Program-made: the position numbers and the translations under genes | Assembly: GCF_014168815.1 (NCBI RefSeq) | Contig: NZ_AP021972.1 | Location: 1,550,001-1,614,000, forward strand | DNA: 64,000 nucleotides | Origin: Klebsiella sp. WP3-W18-ESBL-02 | GTDB lineage: Bacteria > Pseudomonadota > Gammaproteobacteria > Enterobacterales > Enterobacteriaceae | Reading direction: 5' to 3' | Notes under the pieces: generated by a model | Told to the model about the DNA's origin: nothing | What the model saw: only the letters and a program-made list of their open reading frames with translations | The model's database searches: none | Shown: positions 51,376-61,176 of the stretch, piece after piece | Layout of the letters: each line of letters begins with the position of its first letter | How positions within the stretch are numbered: the stretch's first letter is position 1

Positions 51376-52006
51376 CATTCCGGTTGAAAAGTAGTAACAA
51401 AATGTAAGTGCAAAAAAGAATCGTAGACGATATAAAACCAGTTTGCGGTTCTTTTTTTGCGTTTTTTCGCCAGGACCGAAAAAATAAATTTATTAATGTG
51501 ATAATAATCATGTAATTAGAATTATTTTTCTATTCATACCTACCCATGGCAAACGCAATGCCATATCTCCTGCTAATGTTAAAAAAACGGATAGATTGTT
51601 GCCGTTTTACAGGGCGAATTAACAAAAGCGTGTCTTAGATCAAGAAAATACCCCTCATGGGGGGGAGGAATCGTTAGTAATTCCTGTCAAAATAGAGGGG
51701 TAATTCCTGTCATTGCTACAAAACGGACACGATTCACCAACCGATAAACCTTAAGGTCTACTGAGGTGAATAGAATCAAAGGGCACGTAATGTTAATGAA
51801 ATGACTTTGATGTAAATTAATGTGAGGAAACTTTTGTTAAAGTTGACAAAAGGTTATAGAAAGGAGTAAAAAACCTCAACATTTTGCGGTCTGGCGTTCC
51901 AATTGGGCTGTTTGTAGGTTTTTTAATCCTCCCCATGAATCGATGTAGCGTCCATCTGCCGGTAAGAGCAGAGCAGGGTAAGCTACTAATTTGGTAAGCT
52001 TTGCGT
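51376..52006. promoter_or_regulatory. Long lrhA-nuoA intergenic region with nuo control sites
   Basis: A 631-bp A+T-rich region without a gene. It carries an inverted repeat GCAAAAAAGAA (51410-51420) / TTCTTTTTTTGC (51449-51460), which is a candidate lrhA terminator. Two TACCCCT heptamers of the NarL type lie in opposite orientation at 51649-51655 and 51696-51702. A 13-bp direct repeat GTAATTCCTGTCA starts at 51677 and 51700. TGTTAATGAAATG (about 51789-51801) resembles an ArcA half-element, and TTGACA at 51843-51848 with TAAAAA 18 bp later is a possible promoter. Confidence 0.6.
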
Positions 52007-52447
52007 ATGTCAACATCCACTGAAATCATCGCTCATCACTGGGCATTCGCTATCTTTCTGATCATTGCCATTGGCCTCTGCTGCCTGATGCTCATCGGCG
52101 GCTGGTACCTTGGCGGTCGCGCGCGCGCGCGTAGCAAAAACACCCCGTTTGAATCGGGCATCGACTCCGTTGGCTCCGCACGACTGCGCCTGTCGGCCAA
52201 GTTCTATCTGGTCGCCATGTTCTTCGTCATCTTCGACGTCGAAGCGCTTTACCTGTACGCCTGGTCAACGTCCATTCGCGAGAGCGGTTGGGTTGGCTTT
52301 ATCGAAGCCGCCATTTTCATATTTGTGCTGCTGGCCGGTCTGGTTTACCTCGTTCGCATTGGCGCGCTCGATTGGACGCCTGCGCGTTCTCGCCGCACGC
52401 TGGTAAACCCGGAAAACGACAGCGTCACTAACCGTAATACGCAGTAA
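52007..52447 (+). CDS. nuoA: NuoA, NADH-quinone oxidoreductase subunit A
   Basis: A 146-residue membrane subunit of complex I with three membrane segments (about 15-36, 68-88, 98-118). The conserved loop FESGIDSVGSARLRLSAKFY faces the quinone-entry region. ATG at 52007 is preferred: GGTAAG is eight bases upstream, while the TTG at 52001 would leave only two. Near-identical to E. coli NuoA, but with two fewer N-terminal residues by this choice. Confidence 0.95.
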   Translation: MSTSTEIIAHHWAFAIFLIIAIGLCCLMLIGGWYLGGRARARSKNTPFESGIDSVGSARLRLSAKFYLVAMFFVIFDVEALYLYAWSTSIRESGWVGFIEAAIFIFVLLAGLVYLVRIGALDWTPARSRRTLVNPENDSVTNRNTQ

Positions 52448-52462
52448 AAGCGAGGCAATAAG

Positions 52463-53137
52463 ATGGATTATACGCTCACCCGCATAGATCCTAACGGTGA
52501 GAACGACCGTTACCCTCTGCAAAAGCAGGAGATCGTGACCGACCCCCTGGAGCAAGAGGTGAACAAAAGCGTGTACATGGGGAAACTCGAACACGCGCTG
52601 CACGACATGGTCAACTGGGGTCGTAAGAACTCAATCTGGCCCTACAACTTCGGCCTTTCTTGCTGCTACGTAGAAATGGTGACGTCATTCACTGCGGTGC
52701 ATGACGTTGCGCGTTTTGGTGCGGAAGTACTGCGCGCTTCCCCGCGTCAGGCTGACCTGATGGTGGTGGCCGGTACCTGCTTTACCAAAATGGCCCCGGT
52801 CATTCAGCGCCTGTATGACCAGATGCTGGAACCGAAGTGGGTTATCTCGATGGGTGCCTGCGCCAACTCCGGCGGCATGTACGATATCTATTCCGTGGTG
52901 CAAGGCGTCGATAAGTTTATCCCGGTTGACGTGTATATTCCGGGCTGCCCGCCGCGTCCAGAAGCCTATATGCAGGCGCTGATGCTGTTGCAGGAGTCCA
53001 TCGGTAAAGAACGTCGCCCGCTGTCATGGGTCGTTGGCGATCAGGGCGTGTACCGCGCCAATATGCAGTCGGAACGCGAGCGTAAACGCGGCGAACGCAT
53101 TGCAGTGACGAATCTGCGCACGCCAGACGAGATTTAA
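52463..53137 (+). CDS. nuoB: NuoB, NADH-quinone oxidoreductase subunit B
   Basis: A 224-residue peripheral subunit carrying the terminal 4Fe-4S cluster N2. The ligand cysteines are in GLSCCYVEM (two adjacent), AGTCFTKM and PGCPPRPEA. It passes electrons to quinone with NuoD. Same region order as E. coli (220); the longer tail is due to DPLEQEV/RTPDEI end variation. It lies 15 bp after nuoA. Confidence 0.96.
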   Translation: MDYTLTRIDPNGENDRYPLQKQEIVTDPLEQEVNKSVYMGKLEHALHDMVNWGRKNSIWPYNFGLSCCYVEMVTSFTAVHDVARFGAEVLRASPRQADLMVVAGTCFTKMAPVIQRLYDQMLEPKWVISMGACANSGGMYDIYSVVQGVDKFIPVDVYIPGCPPRPEAYMQALMLLQESIGKERRPLSWVVGDQGVYRANMQSERERKRGERIAVTNLRTPDEI

Positions 53138-53230
53138 TTTGCGCCTGCGGGCGGTGGCATCTTTTGACTTCGCAAATCAACATACAACAGCGCGAAGGCC
53201 ACCTCCGGCAGTCACCACGGACCTTTTGCA

Positions 53231-55036
53231 ATGGTGAACAATATGACCGATTTAACCGCGCAAGAAGCGGCCGCATGGCAAACCCGCGATCACCTTGATG
53301 ATCCGGTCATCGGCGAACTGCGCAACCGTTTTGGGCCGGATGCATTTACCGTTCAGGCCACCCGCACCGGGGTTCCTGTCGTTTGGGTTAAGCGCGAGCA
53401 GCTGCTGGAGATCGTCGACTTCCTCAAGAAGTTGCCGAAGCCTTATGTGATGCTGTTTGACCTGCACGGCATGGATGAACGCTTACGTACCCACCGCGAC
53501 GGTTTACCGGCCGCGGACTTTTCCGTTTTCTACCACCTGATCTCAATAGACCGCAATCGCGATATCATGCTCAAGGTGGCTTTGTCTGAAAACGACCTGA
53601 ACGTGCCAACGCTGACCAAACTTTTCCCGAACGCCAACTGGTACGAGCGTGAAACCTGGGAAATGTTCGGCATTACCTTCAACGGCCACCCTAACCTGCG
53701 CCGCATCATGATGCCGTCGACCTGGGAAGGCCACCCGCTGCGTAAAGACTACCCGGCGCGCGCCACCGAATTCGACCCGTTTGAGCTGACCAAAGCCAAG
53801 CAGGATCTGGAAATGGAAGCGCTGACCTTCAAACCGGAAGAGTGGGGCATGAAGCGCGGGACCGAAAACGAGGACTTCATGTTCCTCAACCTCGGCCCGA
53901 ACCACCCGTCTGCGCACGGTGCATTCCGTATTATTCTGCAGCTTGATGGCGAAGAGATTGTCGACTGCGTACCGGACATCGGCTATCACCACCGTGGTGC
54001 CGAGAAGATGGGCGAGCGTCAGTCCTGGCACAGCTACATTCCGTACACCGACCGTATCGAGTACCTCGGCGGCTGCGTGAACGAAATGCCGTACGTGCTG
54101 ACGGTAGAAAAACTGGCCGGGATCACCGTGCCGGACCGCGTAAACGTTATTCGCGTGATGCTCTCCGAACTGTTCCGCATCAACAGCCACCTGCTGTACA
54201 TTTCGACGTTTATTCAGGACGTCGGCGCGATGACGCCGGTCTTCTTCGCCTTTACCGACCGTCAGAAAATCTATGATCTGGTCGAAGCGATTACCGGTTT
54301 CCGTATGCACCCGGCCTGGTTCCGTATCGGCGGCGTGGCGCACGACCTGCCGCGCGGCTGGGATCGTCTGCTGCGTGAATTCCTCGAGTGGATGCCGAAG
54401 CGTCTGGACTCCTACGAGAAAGCCGCGCTGCGTAACACCATTCTGAAAGGCCGCTCCGTCGGCGTTGCGGCTTATACCGCAAAAGAAGCGCTGGAGTGGG
54501 GCACCACCGGTGCTGGCCTGCGCGCCACCGGTATCGGCTTCGACGTGCGTAAATGGCGTCCGTATTCTGGCTATGAAAACTTCGACTTTGAAATCCCGAC
54601 CGGCGGTGGCGTTTCTGACTGCTACACCCGCGTGATGCTGAAAGTGGAAGAGCTGCGCCAGAGTCTGCGCATTCTTCAGCAGTGCCTCGACAACATGCCG
54701 GAAGGCCCGTTCAAAGCGGATCACCCGCTGACCACGCCGCCGCCGAAAGAGCGCACGCTGCAGCACATTGAAACCCTGATCACCCACTTCCTGCAGGTTT
54801 CCTGGGGCCCGGTTATGCCGGCGCAGGAGTCCTTCCAGATGGTGGAAGCGACCAAGGGTATTAACAGTTACTACCTGACCAGCGACGGCAGCACCATGAG
54901 CTACCGCACCCGTATCCGTACGCCGAGCTATGCGCACTTGCAGCAGATTCCGTCGGCGATCCGTGGCAGCCTGGTATCAGACCTTATCGTCTACCTGGGT
55001 AGTATTGATTTTGTTATGTCAGACGTGGACCGCTAA
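53231..55036 (+). CDS. nuoC: NuoCD, fused NADH-quinone oxidoreductase subunits C and D
   Basis: A 601-residue fused NuoC-NuoD subunit typical of enterobacteria. The first ~190 residues form the 30-kDa NuoC domain (YERETWEMFGITFNGHPNLRR). The rest is the 49-kDa NuoD domain (MFLNLGPNHPSAHGAFRI, with the quinone-site Tyr and His in SHLLYISTF and IGYHHRGAEKMGE). ATG at 53231 (MVNNMTDLTAQ) matches E. coli. A 93-bp gap with an imperfect stem (GGTGGC/GCCACC) precedes it. Confidence 0.97.
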   Translation: MVNNMTDLTAQEAAAWQTRDHLDDPVIGELRNRFGPDAFTVQATRTGVPVVWVKREQLLEIVDFLKKLPKPYVMLFDLHGMDERLRTHRDGLPAADFSVFYHLISIDRNRDIMLKVALSENDLNVPTLTKLFPNANWYERETWEMFGITFNGHPNLRRIMMPSTWEGHPLRKDYPARATEFDPFELTKAKQDLEMEALTFKPEEWGMKRGTENEDFMFLNLGPNHPSAHGAFRIILQLDGEEIVDCVPDIGYHHRGAEKMGERQSWHSYIPYTDRIEYLGGCVNEMPYVLTVEKLAGITVPDRVNVIRVMLSELFRINSHLLYISTFIQDVGAMTPVFFAFTDRQKIYDLVEAITGFRMHPAWFRIGGVAHDLPRGWDRLLREFLEWMPKRLDSYEKAALRNTILKGRSVGVAAYTAKEALEWGTTGAGLRATGIGFDVRKWRPYSGYENFDFEIPTGGGVSDCYTRVMLKVEELRQSLRILQQCLDNMPEGPFKADHPLTTPPPKERTLQHIETLITHFLQVSWGPVMPAQESFQMVEATKGINSYYLTSDGSTMSYRTRIRTPSYAHLQQIPSAIRGSLVSDLIVYLGSIDFVMSDVDR

Positions 55037-55038
55037 TT

Positions 55039-55539
55039 ATGCACGAGAATCAACAACCACAAACCGAGGCTTTTGAGCTGAGTGCGGCAGAGCGTGAAGC
55101 CATTGAGCACGAGAAGCACCACTACGAAGACCCGCGTGCGGCGTCCATTGAAGCGCTGAAAATCGTTCAGAAACAGCGCGGCTGGGTACCGGACGGCGCC
55201 ATTTACGCTATTGCCGACGTGCTGGGTATTCCGGCGAGCGACGTCGAAGGCGTGGCGACGTTCTACAGCCAGATTTTCCGCCAGCCGGTCGGTCGTCACG
55301 TGATTCGCTACTGCGACAGCGTGGTGTGCCACATTACCGGTTACCAGGGTATTCAGGCGGCAATCGAGAAGAAGCTGAACATCAAACCGGGTCAAACCAC
55401 CTTTGATGGTCGCTTCACGCTGCTGCCGACCTGCTGCCTGGGCAACTGCGACAAGGGGCCGACCATGATGATTGATGAGGACACTCACAGCCATCTGACG
55501 CCGGAAGCCATTCCTGACCTGCTGGAGCAGTATAAATAA
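55039..55539 (+). CDS. nuoE: NuoE, NADH-quinone oxidoreductase subunit E
   Basis: A 166-residue thioredoxin-like subunit of the NADH dehydrogenase module with the N1a 2Fe-2S cluster. The ligands are Cys92, Cys97 (YCDSVVCHITG), Cys133 and Cys137 (CCLGNCDKGP). It is two bp after nuoC and its stop overlaps the nuoF start. Confidence 0.97.
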   Translation: MHENQQPQTEAFELSAAEREAIEHEKHHYEDPRAASIEALKIVQKQRGWVPDGAIYAIADVLGIPASDVEGVATFYSQIFRQPVGRHVIRYCDSVVCHITGYQGIQAAIEKKLNIKPGQTTFDGRFTLLPTCCLGNCDKGPTMMIDEDTHSHLTPEAIPDLLEQYK

Positions 55540-56876
55540 TGAAGAATATTATTCTGACTCCCGAAACCCATCCGCTGACCTGGCGTCTTCGTGACGACAA
55601 GCAGCCGGTGTGGCTGGAAGAGTATCAGGCGAAAAACGGCTATGCCGGGGCGCGAAAAGCGCTCACCGGGATGGCGCCGGACGAGATCGTCAACCAGGTA
55701 AAAGACGCTGGCCTGAAAGGGCGCGGCGGCGCGGGCTTTTCCACCGGTCTGAAGTGGAGCCTGATGCCGAAAGACGAATCCATGAATATCCGTTACCTGC
55801 TGTGTAACGCCGATGAAATGGAGCCGGGTACCTACAAAGACCGCCTGCTGATGGAACAGCTGCCGCACCTGCTGGTGGAAGGCATGCTGATCTCCGCGTT
55901 TGCCCTGAAGGCGTACCGCGGCTACATCTTCCTGCGTGGGGAATATATTGAAGCGGCGCAGCATCTGCGTAGTGCCATTGCGGAAGCCACCGAAGCGGGC
56001 CTGCTCGGGAAGAACATTCTCGGCACCGGCTTTGACTTCGAGCTGTTCGTGCACACCGGCGCCGGGCGTTATATCTGCGGTGAAGAAACCGCGCTGATTA
56101 ACTCCCTCGAAGGCCGCCGCGCCAACCCGCGCTCCAAGCCGCCGTTCCCGGCAAGCTCCGGCGTATGGGGCAAACCGACCTGCGTCAACAACGTCGAAAC
56201 GCTGTGTAACGTTCCGGCGATTCTGGCTAACGGCGTCGAGTGGTACCAGAACATCTCGAAAAGCAAAGATGCCGGTACCAAGCTGATGGGCTTCTCCGGC
56301 CGCGTGAAAAACCCGGGGCTGTGGGAGCTGCCGTTCGGCACGACGGCGCGTGAAATTCTCGAAGACTACGCGGGCGGCATGCGCGATGGCCTGAAGTTCA
56401 AAGCCTGGCAGCCAGGCGGCGCGGGGACCGACTTCCTGACCGAAGCGCACCTTGACCTGCCGATGGAATTCGAAAGCATCGGTAAAGCGGGCAGCCGTCT
56501 GGGGACGGCGCTGGCGATGGCCGTCGACCACGAGATTGGCATGGTGTCGCTGGTGCGTAACCTGGAAGAGTTCTTCGCCCGTGAGTCCTGCGGTTGGTGT
56601 ACGCCGTGCCGCGACGGCCTGCCGTGGAGCGTGAAAATTCTGCGCGCCCTTGAAAAGGGTGAAGGCCAGCCTGGCGATATCGAGACGCTTGAGCAACTGT
56701 GTCGATTCTTAGGGCCGGGTAAAACCTTCTGCGCGCATGCGCCTGGTGCGGTTGAGCCGCTGCAGAGCGCCATTAAGTATTTCCGCGACGAATTCGAGGC
56801 AGGCATTAAGCAGCAGTTCAGCAATACCCATGCAATCAACGGGATTCAGCCGAACCTGCTTAAGACGCGCTGGTAA
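55539..56876 (+). CDS. nuoF: NuoF, NADH-quinone oxidoreductase subunit F
   Basis: A 445-residue NADH-binding subunit with FMN and cluster N3. The FMN loop is GLKGRGGAGFSTGLKW and the NADH region CNADEMEPGTYKDR; the 4Fe-4S ligands lie in ESCGWCTPCRDG and the later Cys in EQLCRFLGPGKTFC. It accepts hydride from NADH. The start overlaps the nuoE stop by one base (TAATGA). Confidence 0.97.
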   Translation: MKNIILTPETHPLTWRLRDDKQPVWLEEYQAKNGYAGARKALTGMAPDEIVNQVKDAGLKGRGGAGFSTGLKWSLMPKDESMNIRYLLCNADEMEPGTYKDRLLMEQLPHLLVEGMLISAFALKAYRGYIFLRGEYIEAAQHLRSAIAEATEAGLLGKNILGTGFDFELFVHTGAGRYICGEETALINSLEGRRANPRSKPPFPASSGVWGKPTCVNNVETLCNVPAILANGVEWYQNISKSKDAGTKLMGFSGRVKNPGLWELPFGTTAREILEDYAGGMRDGLKFKAWQPGGAGTDFLTEAHLDLPMEFESIGKAGSRLGTALAMAVDHEIGMVSLVRNLEEFFARESCGWCTPCRDGLPWSVKILRALEKGEGQPGDIETLEQLCRFLGPGKTFCAHAPGAVEPLQSAIKYFRDEFEAGIKQQFSNTHAINGIQPNLLKTRW

Positions 56877-56908
56877 TCTAAAGATTTATTTATTTTGGAA
56901 GCACGCTA

Positions 56909-59635
56909 ATGGCTACGATTCATGTAGACGGCAAAGAATACGAGGTTAACGGAGCGGACAACCTGTTACAGGCATGTCTCTCTCTGGGCCTTGATATTCC
57001 ATACTTTTGCTGGCACCCGGCGCTGGGCAGCGTCGGTGCTTGCCGCCAGTGTGCGGTGAAGCAATATCAAAACGCGGAAGACACGCGTGGTCGCCTGGTG
57101 ATGTCCTGCATGACGCCGGCATCTGACGGCACCTTTATTTCTATCGACGACGCAGAAGCGAAGCAGTTCCGTGAAAGCGTGGTGGAGTGGCTGATGACCA
57201 ACCACCCGCACGACTGTCCGGTCTGTGAAGAGGGCGGCAACTGCCACCTCCAGGATATGACCGTGATGACCGGCCATAGCTTCCGTCGCTATCGCTTTAC
57301 GAAACGTACCCACCGTAACCAGGACCTGGGGCCGTTCATCTCTCACGAAATGAACCGCTGCATCGCCTGTTACCGCTGCGTGCGTTACTACAAAGACTAC
57401 GCTGACGGCACCGATCTGGGCGTCTACGGCGCGCACGACAACGTCTACTTCGGGCGTCCGGAAGACGGCACCCTGGAGAGCGAATTCTCCGGTAACCTGG
57501 TCGAAATTTGCCCGACCGGCGTATTTACCGATAAAACCCACTCCGAGCGCTACAACCGTAAGTGGGACATGCAGTTTGCGCCAAGCATCTGCCAGCAGTG
57601 CTCGTTGGGCTGTAACACCAGCCCGGGCGAACGCTACGGCGAACTGCGTCGTATCGAAAACCGCTACAACGGCACCGTGAACCACTACTTCCTGTGCGAT
57701 CGCGGTCGTTTCGGCTATGGCTATGTGAACCTGAAAGACCGTCCGCGTCAGCCGGTTCAGCGCCGTGGCGATGACCTGATTATGCTCAACGCCGAACAGG
57801 CGATGCAGGGTGCGGCGGATATTCTGCGCCAGTCGAAAAAGGTTATCGGTATCGGCTCCCCGCGCGCCAGCATCGAAAGCAACTTCGCGCTGCGCGAGCT
57901 GGTTGGAGCGGAAAACTTCTATACCGGTATTGCCCAGAGCGAGCAGGAACGTCTGCAGCTGGTACTGAAAGTGCTGCGCGAAGGCGGTATTCATACCCCG
58001 GCGCTGCGCGAAATTGAAACGTATGATGCGGTGCTGGTGTTGGGTGAAGATTTAACCCAGACCGGCGCGCGCGCAGCGCTGGCGGTTCGCCAGGCGGTCA
58101 AAGGTAAAGCGCGTGAAATGGCGGCAGCGCAAAAAGTGGCTGACTGGCAGATTGCGGCCATCCTCAACATTGGCCAGCGCGCAAAACATCCGCTGTTTGT
58201 GACCAACGTTGACGATACTCGTCTGGATGACATTGCGGCGTGGACCTATCGCGCACCGGTGGAAGACCAGGCGCGCCTGGGCTTTGCTATCGCGCACGCG
58301 CTGGATAACAGCGCCCCGGCCGTTGAAGGTCTGGATCGCGATCTGCAGGGCAAGATCGACGTGATCGTGCAGGCGCTGGCGGGAGCGAAGAAACCGCTGA
58401 TTATTTCCGGTACCAACGCCGGAAGCGCGGAAATTATTCAGGCCGCAGCCAACGTGGCTAAAGCGCTGAAAGGCCGCGGCGCCGACGTGGGGGTTACCAT
58501 GATTGCCCGCGCGGTGAACAGCATCGGTCTGGGCATGATTGGCGGCGGTTCTCTGGAAGCGGCGTTGAGCGAGCTGGAGTCCGGCGCAGCCGATGCGGTA
58601 GTGGTGCTGGAGAACGATCTGCACCGCCATGCTTCCGCTGCGCGCGTTGACGCTGCGCTTTCTAAAGCGCCGCTGGTGATGGTCATTGACCATCAGCGCA
58701 CCGCGATTATGGATAAAGCGCACCTGGTGCTCTCCGCAGCAAGCTTCGCGGAAAGCGACGGTACGGTCATCAACAACGAAGGCCGCGCGCAGCGCTTCTT
58801 CCAGGTGTATGACCCGGCGTACTACGACAGCAAAACCGTGATGCTGGAAAGCTGGCGCTGGCTGCACTCGCTGCACAGCACCGTGCAGAGCCGCGAAGTG
58901 GACTGGACGCAGCTCGACCACGTGATCGATGCGGTGGTGGAAAAGCTGCCTCAGCTGGCGGGTATTAAAGACGCCGCGCCGGACGCAAGCTTCCGTATTC
59001 GCGGTCAGAAGCTGGCGCGTGAACCGCACCGCTACAGCGGTCGTACGGCAATGCGCGCAAACATCAGCGTGCACGAACCGCGTCAGCCGCAGGATAAAGA
59101 CACCATGTTCGCCTTCTCGATGGAAGGGAACAACCAGCCGGGCGCGCCGCGCTCGCAGATCCCATTCGCATGGGCACCGGGCTGGAACTCCCCGCAGGCA
59201 TGGAACAAGTTCCAGGCTGAAGTGGGCGGTAAACTGCGCCACGGCGACCCGGGCGTACGTCTGATTGAAGCTTCCGAAAGCGGTCTGGCGTTCTTCAGCG
59301 CCGTGCCGGAAAGTTTCCAGGCGCAGGAAGGCAGCTGGCGTATTGCACCTTACTACCATCTGTTCGGTAGTGACGAAATGTCCCAGCGTTCTCCGGTCTT
59401 CCAGAGCCGCATGCCGCAGCCGTACATCAAGCTTAACCCGGCGGACGCCGCGAAGCTTGGCGTCAACGCGGGCGCACGCATTGCCTTTAGCTATGACGGA
59501 CAGACAATCAGCCTGCCGCTGATTATTTCTGAAGGTCTGGCGGCGGGGCAGGTCGGTCTGCCGATGGGCATGCCGGGCATTGCGCCGGTGATGGCGGGCG
59601 GGCGCCTTGATAATCTGCAGGAGGCAAAAGCATGA
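56909..59635 (+). CDS. nuoG: NuoG, NADH-quinone oxidoreductase subunit G
   Basis: A 908-residue Fe-S subunit, same length as E. coli. The N-terminal 2Fe-2S domain has PYFCWHPALGSVGACRQC; HDCPVCEEGGNC is the His-ligated 4Fe-4S; CIACYRCVRYY is a further cluster. The extra E. coli-type cluster N7 is present as CQQCSLGCNTS ... YFLCDRGRFGY. The C-terminal molybdopterin-oxidoreductase-like domain is inactive as an enzyme. Stop overlaps nuoH by four bases. Confidence 0.97.
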   Translation: MATIHVDGKEYEVNGADNLLQACLSLGLDIPYFCWHPALGSVGACRQCAVKQYQNAEDTRGRLVMSCMTPASDGTFISIDDAEAKQFRESVVEWLMTNHPHDCPVCEEGGNCHLQDMTVMTGHSFRRYRFTKRTHRNQDLGPFISHEMNRCIACYRCVRYYKDYADGTDLGVYGAHDNVYFGRPEDGTLESEFSGNLVEICPTGVFTDKTHSERYNRKWDMQFAPSICQQCSLGCNTSPGERYGELRRIENRYNGTVNHYFLCDRGRFGYGYVNLKDRPRQPVQRRGDDLIMLNAEQAMQGAADILRQSKKVIGIGSPRASIESNFALRELVGAENFYTGIAQSEQERLQLVLKVLREGGIHTPALREIETYDAVLVLGEDLTQTGARAALAVRQAVKGKAREMAAAQKVADWQIAAILNIGQRAKHPLFVTNVDDTRLDDIAAWTYRAPVEDQARLGFAIAHALDNSAPAVEGLDRDLQGKIDVIVQALAGAKKPLIISGTNAGSAEIIQAAANVAKALKGRGADVGVTMIARAVNSIGLGMIGGGSLEAALSELESGAADAVVVLENDLHRHASAARVDAALSKAPLVMVIDHQRTAIMDKAHLVLSAASFAESDGTVINNEGRAQRFFQVYDPAYYDSKTVMLESWRWLHSLHSTVQSREVDWTQLDHVIDAVVEKLPQLAGIKDAAPDASFRIRGQKLAREPHRYSGRTAMRANISVHEPRQPQDKDTMFAFSMEGNNQPGAPRSQIPFAWAPGWNSPQAWNKFQAEVGGKLRHGDPGVRLIEASESGLAFFSAVPESFQAQEGSWRIAPYYHLFGSDEMSQRSPVFQSRMPQPYIKLNPADAAKLGVNAGARIAFSYDGQTISLPLIISEGLAAGQVGLPMGMPGIAPVMAGGRLDNLQEAKA

Positions 59636-60609
59636 GTTGGTTAACGCCGGATCTGATTGAGATCCTCCTCAGCATCGTTAAAGCCGTGGTGATTCTGCTG
59701 GTGGTTGTCACCTGCGGGGCGTTCATGAGCTTTGGCGAACGTCGCCTTCTGGGCCTGTTCCAGAACCGCTACGGGCCAAACCGCGTAGGCTGGGGCGGTT
59801 CGCTCCAGCTCGTTGCCGATATGATCAAAATGTTCTTTAAAGAGGACTGGGTCCCGAAATTTACGGACCGTATGATCTTTACGCTGGCACCGGTTATCGC
59901 CTTCACCTCGCTGCTGCTGGCCTTCGCCATTGTGCCGGTCAGCCCAAGCTGGGTGGTCGCCGACCTGAACATCGGGATTCTGTTCTTCCTGATGATGGCG
60001 GGTCTGGCGGTCTACGCGGTGCTGTTCGCCGGTTGGTCGAGCAACAACAAATACTCCCTGCTGGGTGCGATGCGTGCGTCTGCGCAGACCCTGAGCTACG
60101 AAGTGTTCCTGGGCCTGTCTCTGATGGGCGTAGTGGCGCAGGCCGGTTCATTCAACATGACCGACATCGTCAATAACCAGGCGCACCTGTGGAACGTCAT
60201 TCCTCAGTTCTTCGGCTTCATTACCTTTGCGATTGCGGGCGTGGCGGTGTGTCACCGTCACCCGTTTGACCAACCGGAAGCCGAGCAGGAGCTGGCCGAT
60301 GGCTATCACATTGAATATTCCGGTATGAAATTCGGTCTGTTCTTCGTAGGCGAATACATCGGTATCGTCACCGTGTCAGCGCTGATCGTGACGCTGTTCT
60401 TCGGTGGCTGGCAAGGCCCGTTCTTACCGCCATTCATCTGGTTCGCGCTGAAAACCGCGTTCTTTATGATGATGTTCATTTTGATTCGTGCGTCGTTACC
60501 GCGTCCTCGTTATGACCAGGTAATGTCCTTCGGCTGGAAAGTGTGCCTGCCGCTGACGCTCATCAACTTGCTGGTAACGGCGGCTGTCATTCTCTGGCAG
60601 CAGCCATAA
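59632..60609 (+). CDS. nuoH: NuoH, NADH-quinone oxidoreductase subunit H
   Basis: A 325-residue membrane subunit with eight predicted segments, forming the quinone chamber roof and linking to proton pumping. GERRLLGLFQNRYGPNRVG and HRHPFDQPEAEQELADGYH are the conserved charged loops. The ATG lies within the nuoG stop (ATGA). Confidence 0.97.
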   Translation: MSWLTPDLIEILLSIVKAVVILLVVVTCGAFMSFGERRLLGLFQNRYGPNRVGWGGSLQLVADMIKMFFKEDWVPKFTDRMIFTLAPVIAFTSLLLAFAIVPVSPSWVVADLNIGILFFLMMAGLAVYAVLFAGWSSNNKYSLLGAMRASAQTLSYEVFLGLSLMGVVAQAGSFNMTDIVNNQAHLWNVIPQFFGFITFAIAGVAVCHRHPFDQPEAEQELADGYHIEYSGMKFGLFFVGEYIGIVTVSALIVTLFFGGWQGPFLPPFIWFALKTAFFMMMFILIRASLPRPRYDQVMSFGWKVCLPLTLINLLVTAAVILWQQP

Positions 60610-60622
60610 GGGGCTATAGACC

Positions 60623-61165
60623 ATGACCTTAAAAGAATTAATCGTAGGCTTCGGCACCCAGGTACGCAGTATCTGGATGATCGGCCTGCATGCGTTCGCC
60701 AAACGCGAAACGCAAATGTACCCGGAAGAGCCGGTCTACCTGCCGCCGCGCTACCGTGGCCGTATCGTGCTGACGCGCGATCCGGACGGCGAAGAGCGCT
60801 GCGTTGCCTGTAACCTGTGTGCGGTAGCCTGCCCGGTAGGCTGTATCTCTCTGCAAAAAGCGGAGACCAAAGACGGTCGCTGGTATCCGGAGTTTTTCCG
60901 CATCAACTTCTCACGCTGCATTTTCTGCGGCCTGTGCGAAGAAGCGTGCCCGACCACGGCGATTCAGTTGACCCCGGATTTTGAACTGGGCGAATACAAG
61001 CGTCAGGATCTGGTGTACGAAAAAGAGGATCTGCTGATTTCCGGTCCGGGCAAATACCCGGAATATAACTTCTACCGGATGGCGGGTATGGCAATCGACG
61101 GCAAAGATAAAGGCGAAGCAGAGAACGAAGCCAAGCCTATCGACGTCAAGAGCCTGTTACCGTAA
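60623..61165 (+). CDS. nuoI: NuoI, NADH-quinone oxidoreductase subunit I
   Basis: A 180-residue subunit with two 4Fe-4S ferredoxin clusters (N6a and N6b): CVACNLCAVACPVGC and CIFCGLCEEACPTTA. It bridges electrons from NuoG to NuoB. Same length as E. coli NuoI. It lies 13 bp after nuoH. Confidence 0.97.
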   Translation: MTLKELIVGFGTQVRSIWMIGLHAFAKRETQMYPEEPVYLPPRYRGRIVLTRDPDGEERCVACNLCAVACPVGCISLQKAETKDGRWYPEFFRINFSRCIFCGLCEEACPTTAIQLTPDFELGEYKRQDLVYEKEDLLISGPGKYPEYNFYRMAGMAIDGKDKGEAENEAKPIDVKSLLP

Positions 61166-61176
61166 GGAGAGGGGCA

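Noticed and set aside
51520..51545. Fur-like GATAATAATCAT stretch downstream of lrhA
   Set aside because: Too short and degenerate, in a generally A+T-rich region with many such words.
53543..54937. Long minus-strand frame opposite nuoC
   Set aside because: Composition typical of an antisense shadow, no ribosome site and no family resemblance.
58052..59359. Long minus-strand frame opposite nuoG
   Set aside because: Shadow of a conserved gene; same reasons as above.
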